Both the position numbers and the translations under genes were made by a program. This document shows, piece by piece, positions 1 through 6,600 of a stretch of 10,378 bases of DNA. A model generated the notes under the pieces. It was not told where the DNA came from. It saw only the letters and a program-made list of their open reading frames with translations, and searched no databases. The stretch comes from an uncultured Planctomycetaceae bacterium. Its GTDB lineage: Bacteria; Planctomycetota; Planctomycetia; Pirellulales; Pirellulaceae. The DNA lies in NCBI GenBank assembly GCA_937904535.1, contig CALELC010000682.1, positions 1-10,378 of the forward strand, read 5' to 3'. Each line of letters begins with the position of its first letter. The stretch's first letter is position 1.

Positions 1-508
1 GGCTCGTGCGGCACTCGCGCTTGGCGCCCGGTGCGCGCTGAGCGGAGCAACCACGTCGGGTGTTGGGACTTTAGCTTTGGCCGCCGGTCAAAAGCCAGAC
101 GCTCAAGTACCTTGCGATGAGTACACGCGCCGGTGCATCGCGCTATCGCGTCTCGCGGAGCCTGAAAGCCGAGGCGATTGTTGGCCGCCTGACCAAGTCC
201 CAGCGGCGCTCGGGAGCGTCAAGCAGAAACCTGCCGCCGGAGTGGTTCAGCACACGCAGCCATTACGTTGCAATCCGGCCGTGTGGTAGACAGCCCACTG
301 GTTGCTGGGGCTTGGTAAACAAGCCGTGGGCCGCATCCTTGCCAGCCGACTTGCCGTCTCGTCCGAAGTTGGAGCGGCGGACGCTATGACCGCTCCAGCG
401 AGGGCCAGGACACTGACCACCAGGACGCTGAGGACGCAGCGAAGTACAGAACGTAGTACGCAAAGGCCCGAAACCGCACACGGGTCTCTCTGGACTCGTC
501 TTTTTCAG
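1..508. other. Stretch without a supportable gene
   Basis: No convincing gene is visible. Plus frame 2 is open from the left edge to a stop at 287-289, so the tail of a gene entering from the left cannot be excluded, but its translation is rich in scattered Cys, Trp and Pro and shows no family pattern. Short ORFs on both strands overlap one another without ribosome binding sites. Three small stem-loops can be drawn: 72-94 (imperfect), 309-325 (6 bp stem, 5-base loop) and 370-397 (8 bp stem). None is followed by a T-run that would make it a terminator. A T5 run at 501-505 on the plus strand has no good hairpin before it. The tRNA transcript reads leftwards into this region and no clear terminator for it was found. 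Confidence 0.55.
370..397. repeat. Perfect 8 bp inverted repeat (stem-loop)
   Basis: The arms TGGAGCGG (370-377) and CCGCTCCA (390-397) are perfect reverse complements around a 12-base loop. The element sits 112 bases beyond the 3' end of the minus-strand tRNA. No T-run follows on either strand, so intrinsic termination is not supported. It could be a processing or stabilising hairpin of the tRNA trailer, or chance in GC-rich DNA. Confidence 0.35.
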
Positions 509-582
509 TACGCCCGACAGGATTCGAACCTGTAACCTTCGGCTCCGGAGGCCGACGCGCTATCCAATTGTGCCACGGGCGC
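509..582 (-). tRNA. tRNA-Arg (anticodon CCG)
   Basis: The reverse strand folds as a complete 74-base tRNA that decodes CGG codons. The acceptor arm GCGCCCG (582-576) pairs with CGGGCGT (516-510), with a G-U wobble at the first pair. The D arm is GCAC/GCGC with one A-C mismatch and a loop containing TTGG. The anticodon stem TCGGC/GCCGA encloses the loop CTCCGGA, giving anticodon CCG. The T arm ACAGG/CCTGT encloses the canonical loop TTCGAAT. The discriminator base is A (509). The next three bases on the RNA strand read CTG, so CCA is not encoded and must be added by the CCA-adding enzyme. It stands alone, not in a tRNA cluster, and is divergent from the gene at 853. Confidence 0.96.
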
Positions 583-595
583 TGGCGAGGGCGGA

Positions 596-625
596 ATTAT
601 GCCAGACGCGATAGGCGGAAGTCAA
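596..625 (-). promoter_or_regulatory. Sigma70-type promoter of the tRNA-Arg gene
   Basis: Read on the minus strand, TTGACT (625-620) matches the -35 consensus in five of six bases, and CATAAT (601-596) matches the -10 consensus in five of six. They are separated by 18 bases. The -10 box ends 13 bases before the first tRNA base, which puts the expected start of transcription just upstream of the mature 5' end, leaving a very short leader for RNase P. The position relative to the tRNA makes this much better supported than an isolated motif. Confidence 0.8.
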
Positions 626-839
626 GCAGCAGACGCCGCTTGATGACCACTCCTTCTTGCCGCGACTGTCTCCCTCAACTTGACCGGCGCGGGGGGAGTA
701 ACGATCCTACAGAGGTGGTCGGCTGGTCCGATCGAGGTTGTCTGGCGGTTGTTCGATGGTTCGAGCGGGCTGCAGGCACCTTCGTGATCGGCTTCCCGAG
801 CACTTCTACCGGCCGATGCCCCCTTGCCGTGACACTATT

Positions 840-845
840 AAGGAG
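840..845 (+). promoter_or_regulatory. Shine-Dalgarno site fixing the start at 853
   Basis: AAGGAG lies seven bases before the ATG at 853-855. This is close to ideal and decides the start codon in favour of 853 over the much longer open frame that begins inside the tRNA at 568. Confidence 0.85.
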
Positions 846-852
846 CTCTCTG

Positions 853-1452
853 ATGCGACTCATCGCCCTGCTTTTCGCTTTGGCCAGTGTGGCTGGAACC
901 GTCGCAGCCGCACCGTTGGACCAAGCGGATAAAGCATCAGCGGCCGCCGAGGCTACCGTGGCTTCGCCGCTGCACATCTACAACGTGCGGCTGACCGACT
1001 ACCGGCTCGACAGCCCACTGCCAGAGGATCTATCGGCGAGCGAGGTGGTGGAACGGTTGAAGCAGTTGAGCAGCGCAGGCGAAGTCAACCGTGTGGAAAC
1101 CTTGCGGCTGTCGGCACTGGAGGGGAAGGTCAGCTTTATAGAGTTTTCGAAGACCACGCCAGTGGTCGTCGGGGTCTCTCATGGCGGACTTGGCCGCGAA
1201 CCGGTTAAAAGCATGGAGAATCGCGAGGTCAGTACCCAACTGGAGTTGCTGGCCAAACAAGACGGCGACAGGATTCATGTTCAGGTCGTATACAAGGTCG
1301 GCCGACTTGAAGATGACGGGACCGAGACAAGCCCGCCCAGCATCTCGAGCTTCCGGGTTGAGTGTACGCAGTTGCTCGAGCCAGGAACTCCGGTCTTGAT
1401 CGGCAGTTCGCAGGGCAAGGGCGCGACGTATATCACCTTGGCCATCGAGTAA
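853..1452 (+). CDS. Small exported protein, secretin-C-domain-like, function unknown
   Basis: A protein of 199 residues. Residues 1-20 form a clear Sec signal peptide: Arg at position 2, a hydrophobic run LIALLFALASVAG, then TVAAA with probable cleavage before PLDQ. The mature protein should be periplasmic. Residues 21-40 are Ala-rich linker; 41-125 mix helix and strand. From about 126 the protein is beta-rich: a strand (STQLELLAK), a turn (QDGDR), a strand (IHVQVVYKVG), a variable acidic loop, a strand with the single Cys (171), and then GTPVLIGSS near 178-186. That order recalls the C-terminal part of secretins and the short stand-alone secretin-like proteins of planctomycetes, but it lacks N0/N1 domains and enough length to form a pore. 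The likeness is an inference from pattern only. The start is set by the AAGGAG site seven bases upstream. The gene is convergent with the pilin-like operon and divergent from the tRNA, so it is probably transcribed alone. A plain conserved hypothetical periplasmic protein is the safe reading. Confidence 0.85.
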   Translation: MRLIALLFALASVAGTVAAAPLDQADKASAAAEATVASPLHIYNVRLTDYRLDSPLPEDLSASEVVERLKQLSSAGEVNRVETLRLSALEGKVSFIEFSKTTPVVVGVSHGGLGREPVKSMENREVSTQLELLAKQDGDRIHVQVVYKVGRLEDDGTETSPPSISSFRVECTQLLEPGTPVLIGSSQGKGATYITLAIE

Positions 1453-1667
1453 TAGACGATTCTCGTCAGCGCCCCATTCAAGTGATGCAGGCGAGCGGAT
1501 CGGGAGGTTTCAATCGGCCAACGGGCCGTAGTCAACACCGCCACTGCCTGGCCCGTAAGACGCTGGCGCCAACACATCACTGGGGGCAGTTTCGGCTCAC
1601 CGGCGGTGTTTCCAGCAAGCCTCGCTGTGCCCCAACTCAGCTACGAGCTTTTCGCTGCGCTGGAGCA
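1453..1667. other. Convergent spacer between the exported protein gene and the pilin-like operon
   Basis: This 215-base gap separates two genes that end facing each other, so both transcripts should finish here. It contains no supportable ORF of its own. A nested inverted repeat at 1534-1610 and a small hairpin around 1514-1527 (CGGCC/GGCCG) are the only structures seen. No T-run follows them, so classical intrinsic termination is not shown; Rho-dependent termination or structure-based 3' ends remain possible. Confidence 0.5.
1534..1610. repeat. Nested inverted repeat in the convergent spacer
   Basis: AACACCGCC (1534-1542) is the perfect reverse complement of GGCGGTGTT (1602-1610). Directly inside, ACTGCC (1543-1548) is the reverse complement of GGCAGT (1585-1590). 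The left arm is therefore a continuous 15 bases, while the right arm has an 11-base insertion between its two parts. The resulting stem has an internal bulge and a loop of about 36 bases, and forms on either strand. Its place between convergent 3' ends suggests a bidirectional transcript end or mRNA stabiliser. That role is an inference. Confidence 0.5.
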
Positions 1668-3635
1668 CTAGCCTTCGTCGCGGTGGACGACCGAGGCCTG
1701 CATCAGCTGGCGATTATCGCGGTTCTCCAGCCGAATGGTGACCCGCACCGCCGGCGCGCTGGAGAGGAACGGAGGTCGCGTTTCCTGTTCCAATTCGTCA
1801 TCGGCGCCGTAGGCGCCGTCATCATCCAGCCCGTTGCGACCCATGTCGACGAGAGCAGCTGCATTGGAGGGCGTCCAACGAGTTCCCGCGCCATTGTTTC
1901 CACCTACGTTAGCTGGCAGTATAGGACGACCCGGCCTGACGTACCCCTGGAAGAAACCATCGGTCTCATAGGCTGATGTAAACGTGTCAAACGTTGGTTG
2001 GAACAAACGCACCTGATTGTTATCGGTTACGATCTTTCCGGATCGTTGCAGCGATTCCACATACGTGCCGGTAAGGCCCCCACCAAAGTTTGCAACGCCT
2101 GAAAACGGTGTGATCAGCAGCGGCCGGACAGCCGGCGCAATCGCCGTAGGCGACACGGTTTCTAGGCGGTCCAGTGGCATCGCCCCGACACCCCGCAGCG
2201 ATCCTCCGGCAAGCACCGGATACGCCAGATCGACATAGTCGCCGAGCATAACGGGGCCGAGTGGTGTTTCTAACAACGCTTCGCGAAAGCCCGGATCGTT
2301 GCTGCCGACAACCATGTTATTGGACGTTCTGATCGATACCGCTTGCGGATCATAAATCTTGACGTCGAAGGCGAGCAGATTGTTGGCCAGGAGGTCCTCG
2401 CCAATCCGCTCGAGGCCCCAGGTGTCGCCGACGGTCGTGGTGTGTACCGGGTCCTGGCCCAGCACGAATTCGGGTCGCAACAGGCCCGACAGCGATGCTG
2501 GCGTCACAATCGCATTACTGCCAGCAGGCAGCGGAGGAGCCATGCGGGTTCCGTTCACGGACGTCGCAGCCAAGATGCCAACGGGGGGGCCTAGGGCCAA
2601 CACCGGCATCGAGGTGATAGTCGAATCATTCAAGCCAATCAGGCCGCCGGGGACGCGCACATGAGCGAAGCGATTATGCGGTTTGGCGAGATCCGCAAGC
2701 GAGTTAGCGGCCACATTGCGAGTCGGCAGGCCATTGTTGGCTTGAACCCGCCGAATCGATAAATCGCACTGCTGATGCACACCTGCCATGCCGTACATCC
2801 AAGCGCTGTTGGTCGGTGTGGCGGTTGGCCAGGTATCGGCGATCATATAGCTCACACCGGCGCTGGTCGTCCACGTCGGTAGCTGGCCACTGGTCAGATT
2901 GAGGTCCGGCCGGATCAGCAATACCCGCCGGTACAATCGCAAATTGTCAGGAATGCCATTCTTAAAGTCGCCCAGGCCAATATTGGACGTGCCGTCGTTA
3001 TCGAGGTACACCGGCGTATCCGTGCCGAGGCCGGACTCGTATTCGGGACTCGCAAAATAGACGATCTCCGCATACTTCGAACGGATCATCACTGGCGACA
3101 GTGGGTCGGTGTCGAAGTAGGGATTGCCGGACGCGAGTGGATCATAGGTTTCACCACGCAGTTCCGCCGTCTTCATATCCAAGATGAACCGAGGAACCTT
3201 GCCTGTGAACCATTTGTCTCCGGTCGCGACCGCCGTGAAGGCCAGGTAATCGTCGAAGTCGCCATAGCGCGAATGCGCCAACTGCGCCACTCCATCGTCA
3301 TTGAAATCAATGCCAAAGAGCGCTGATGTGACATCGGTGAGCGGGCCTTCGTAATACATGAAGTACCCGAGCTGATCGGCTTCACCGCGATTGGGCCGCA
3401 TCGACACGGTCATCGAATCAAGCTCTTCACGCAACCGCTCAGTAATATCGCGCAGTTGATTCGAAAGTTGCACCTCTCCCCGGCCATCACGAATGCTTTG
3501 GCCGACGAACGAAAAGCCGGTCGCGAGCGCCGTCATCAGGATCAAGGTGACCGCCATCGCGATCAGCATTTCGACCAGCGTAAACGCAGGCCGGCGCTCA
3601 TCAGGTGCCGGTGGACGAAGTCGAGTAAACATCAT
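1668..3635 (-). CDS. Large PilW/GspJ-like prepilin
   Basis: A protein of 655 residues with a type IV prepilin N terminus. A basic leader of 17 residues (ending RRPA) precedes FTLVEMLIAMAVTLILMT, the class III signal recognised by prepilin peptidase. Cleavage would fall between Ala17 and Phe18, with the conserved Glu at +5 (Glu22). The residue before the cut is Ala, not the usual Gly. Residues 18-43 form the membrane helix and 44-75 its amphipathic continuation. The soluble part is far larger than in ordinary PilW or GspJ (about 200-350 residues). It contains acidic loops (FNDDG at 111-115, DNDGTSN at 212-218, NGLDDDG at 601-607), LLAFDVKIYDP near 420-430, and an ending with PAVRVTIRLENRDN, a pattern typical of the C-terminal strand of W/J-type minor pilins. 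It should sit in the inner membrane and be built into the tip of a pilus or pseudopilus. It is the last gene of the group. Its ATG overlaps the upstream stop as ATGA, with no good ribosome binding site of its own, so translation is probably coupled. A second ATG follows immediately (MMF), so the start may be one codon later. Confidence 0.88.
   Translation of the reverse strand: MMFTRLRPPAPDERRPAFTLVEMLIAMAVTLILMTALATGFSFVGQSIRDGRGEVQLSNQLRDITERLREELDSMTVSMRPNRGEADQLGYFMYYEGPLTDVTSALFGIDFNDDGVAQLAHSRYGDFDDYLAFTAVATGDKWFTGKVPRFILDMKTAELRGETYDPLASGNPYFDTDPLSPVMIRSKYAEIVYFASPEYESGLGTDTPVYLDNDGTSNIGLGDFKNGIPDNLRLYRRVLLIRPDLNLTSGQLPTWTTSAGVSYMIADTWPTATPTNSAWMYGMAGVHQQCDLSIRRVQANNGLPTRNVAANSLADLAKPHNRFAHVRVPGGLIGLNDSTITSMPVLALGPPVGILAATSVNGTRMAPPLPAGSNAIVTPASLSGLLRPEFVLGQDPVHTTTVGDTWGLERIGEDLLANNLLAFDVKIYDPQAVSIRTSNNMVVGSNDPGFREALLETPLGPVMLGDYVDLAYPVLAGGSLRGVGAMPLDRLETVSPTAIAPAVRPLLITPFSGVANFGGGLTGTYVESLQRSGKIVTDNNQVRLFQPTFDTFTSAYETDGFFQGYVRPGRPILPANVGGNNGAGTRWTPSNAAALVDMGRNGLDDDGAYGADDELEQETRPPFLSSAPAVRVTIRLENRDNRQLMQASVVHRDEG
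3632..3635 (-). promoter_or_regulatory. ATGA stop-start overlap
   Basis: On the minus strand the ATG of the PilW/GspJ-like gene (3635-3633) overlaps the TGA of the giant pseudopilin-like gene (3634-3632). This is a common arrangement for translational coupling. It implies that the two proteins come from one mRNA, probably in linked amounts. Confidence 0.85.
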
Positions 3636-6600
3636 TGCATATAACTTTCGAACAGGACGACATCACGAGCGTTCAAGTCTTGGCCGGGAACAAACCCGAC
3701 CTCTTTAGAGCGATCGATGATGTACATCGCTCGGTAGCGTTTGTTTTGCCCCAAGTCCTCGTTGTATTCACGTCCCAAGCTGCCAGTGCTGGCATCGACC
3801 TCAAAGAAGCCCATGGTCAGCCGAATCAAATACAACTGCGAATTGTCCGTCACAAGGTTGGGCATTCGCATCAGCGTTTGATAACGCGTGAAGGCACTGC
3901 GATTGCGGTCCAAATGCGGCAGGTTGATCGGGTCATTGGGGAGCTGAGCTTGACCACGAACGTACTGCGACAACGGAGCCGGTGTGCCTGATGGAGGATC
4001 GCTCGTGGCTACTTGGCCAGCAACCCGCAGCAAGGTTGGGTTCACCTCGCGCCGCCGCAGGATGTTTGATGCCGCCGTGTCAGGCAGCGTGGGAGTAAAC
4101 ATCGACGACATCGCGTTACGATAGGTGCCCAAAAACTGGGTTGGGAACTGGTGGCTGAGATTGCCAGCGTCATAGTTGATGTTGCCCCCTTGGCTGACCG
4201 TACGCAGCGGAGACGGCGCGTATCCCCGGCGGCTGTCCAAAAACTGGTTGAACGAAAGCTGGTTCTCATTGGCCGCGCCGTCGACCCGAGCAAACTCGTT
4301 GGAGTTCATGTGGCCCTGCATCACCCCCACCCATACCGGGAACTTCGATACCGTGTTGAGGTTAATGCGACCCACTCGCTGGTTGTCATACTTCATATTC
4401 ATTGGCGGGCGCAACAGCGACCGGAAGAACGGATCGTTGCTGGCACCGGTAAAGGTGGCGCCATCCAGGTTGAGCCGTTCGGGATGAATCATTTCCACTT
4501 CACCCTTGAACCGCGGCAACGTGTGCACGAAGTCGAACAGGCGGGCAAAGTTCGCTGCTTCCGCGCCGGTCCGCCCCGCATGGAAAAAGTTCAGCAGATG
4601 CCGGAACGGGGCATAGAAGGTCGCTGCGTCTGTAGGATCATTGGGATAGATCGGCACGTCGCCTCCGGTCAGGTTCACGGAGAACTCTTCAAACAGTCGT
4701 CCCTGGGAACAGGCCGGCACCATCATCAATTCCAAGTGCGAGGCAAATGGCCGGTTCAGCCAAGGGTGCAGCGCAAAGGGAACCTGCGGCAGGTTGCGAT
4801 CGGTACCCGTAACTCCGGCCGCGCCCGCACCTTCGGAACCGATGCTCCGAGCGAATCCGACGAAATCAGGATTGCTGCGACCGGCAGGCGACGGTGGATC
4901 ATCCGGAGCGCCCGGCGGGGTCAACGTGTTCAGGAAGCTGAAGGAATTGAAGAGGTAATTGCCGTTCGGAGCCGTTCTTTGTAACGCGAAGAAATCTTCC
5001 GTCGGAACCGGCATCAGGCCGACCAACTCATCCGCCGGATCGTTGGTCTCATAAGAGAACAACGCGTTGGCTTGCAGTGAGCCAATATGCCCATTCCGCT
5101 GGCGAGACCGTGAGGCATATCGGTCGTCGGCGCCATTGGGATCCGCCTTGGTCGCGCTTTCCTCGCCACTAAACACCGTCAAGTCGATGGTCAGCGAATC
5201 GATCGTGCGGTAAGGATTGAATACCGGATCATAAGGTACGGTTGGATCGGCCAGACGCTGCAAAAACGCGGTGCAGTAGTCCGGCACGGTGCCCAGCCGC
5301 GGCTCCTCGCTACCTGGGTCAGCACCCGGATTCAACAGCGGAATGCGATTGAATGCTAATCCTGGGCTGGAATCGACATCAACGGGAACATCGCGAGCCG
5401 TGTCCGCTGCTTGGCTGTAGTCAATATACGCATCCGTCAGCGGGAAGGCGTCGCTGTCCGGCGGCGTTGTACCCTTGAGACGGAATTGAGGTTGCGGGTA
5501 ATAGGCATCGGCGAGCGGCTCGGAAACGTTCAGACCAATGAAGCCATCCTCAAAGCTTTCTGGATCCCAGCCCGTCGGCGGGAAAGCACCAATGATCAGC
5601 GGCAGCGCTGAGGTGTAATAGCTGTCGGTCGGGTGCAACAGGGGAGTGAGCCGCCCCGTGGCCAGATCGGTCAAGTCGGAGGAATGATCGAAATGGACCA
5701 GTCCTTGTTCGCTGATGGGATTGGTCAATACCGCAAATCGATGGGAGCTGGGGAGCCCTGGGTAGTTGCCGCTCTCCAAACGCGAGCCCAAATGGGTGAT
5801 CTCACGCGGTGCCAAAGTCAAGTATTGGCCGGGCGCCAACTGACGCATCTGATTGATCGGCTTGTTTTCACGCCGATCCTGTTCGGGGGCAAAGAACACT
5901 TCATGCGGCTGCATGAGGTCGGTGCCATTTCCCAAAATCCCATTATCCGTGATCACATCCTGGATCTGCGTCGGATTATTGAAATTCGGAAACCAGATGT
6001 AGCGATCGAATCGCAAGCGATCGGCCACAGGCTGTGCCGGCTGCAGTTCGTCGATTTGCTGGGGATCAAACGAGTAACTGTCAGGAAGCTGATCTCGCAA
6101 CAGTTGCGGGCTCATCGTCTCCTTGCCACCCGCCTCAGCGTCATGGCGTTCGCTGATCGCGATCCGCCACACCGGAGCACCTACCGTCGCTCCGGGGCGC
6201 GGCGGCGCAAGGCGATCCAGATCGAGCTCCGCGATTCCGGTGGCCAGATCAATGTTGAACAATTCGCGAGGAATACCCGGCTTCGTGGCCTGCTCGGGAT
6301 TATCGATAACCTGCGGCCGCGGGCAATAAAGTTCGAGGAGGAGCGAGCCTTCCGGCTTACGGACTTGGTCGGTATTGGGATCCGGCTCGATGGTGTCGTC
6401 CATCGCTTTGCCCGAGCCGCTATCACGATTGGTGTCGCGGACACGAACATCATGCAGAGCGAGGCTTTCTGTAAACATGAGATCCGGAGCTTCAACACCC
6501 CAGACCACATATTGTTCGGGGGCCGGTTCTGCCGGCGGGTTCCAACCATCAAACGGATTCGGATCGAACACAAACCGAGTCATGATAGCGTCGCTGTCGC

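Larger units (their letters stand above)
583..852. other. Divergent spacer between tRNA-Arg and the exported protein gene
   Basis: The first part holds the tRNA promoter on the minus strand. The remaining stretch of about 220 bases should carry the promoter of the plus-strand gene at 853. A TTGACC box at 680-685 is visible, but no matching -10 box lies at the usual distance, so I do not call that promoter. The reading frame of the 853 gene stays open upstream as far as 568, but this extension runs into the tRNA and has no protein-like character (Arg, Ser and Cys rich), so I treat it as non-coding. Confidence 0.5.

Noticed and set aside
2..289. Open plus frame 2 from the left edge as a truncated gene
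   Set aside because: No family pattern, and no way to see its start. It is mentioned as a possibility only, because other frames in the same place are also open.
501..505. T5 run as an intrinsic terminator
   Set aside because: It is on the strand opposite the tRNA transcript and is not preceded by a stable GC-rich hairpin.
680..713. TTGACC at 680-685 as the promoter of the 853 gene
   Set aside because: No acceptable -10 box lies 16-19 bases downstream.
568..852. Upstream extension of the plus-strand gene (long form of 294 residues)
   Set aside because: It begins inside the tRNA, lacks a ribosome binding site, has non-protein-like composition, and would bury the clear signal peptide that follows a strong AAGGAG site at 840-845.
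1362..1976. Plus-strand ORF of 204 codons across the convergent spacer
   Set aside because: It overlaps the end of the exported-protein gene in another frame and the 3' part of the W-like gene in antisense, with no protein-like pattern.
4151..4984. Plus-strand ORF of 277 codons opposite the giant gene
   Set aside because: It lies fully antisense to a protein with recognised family patterns, has no ribosome binding site or domain, and long antisense frames are expected in GC-rich coding DNA.
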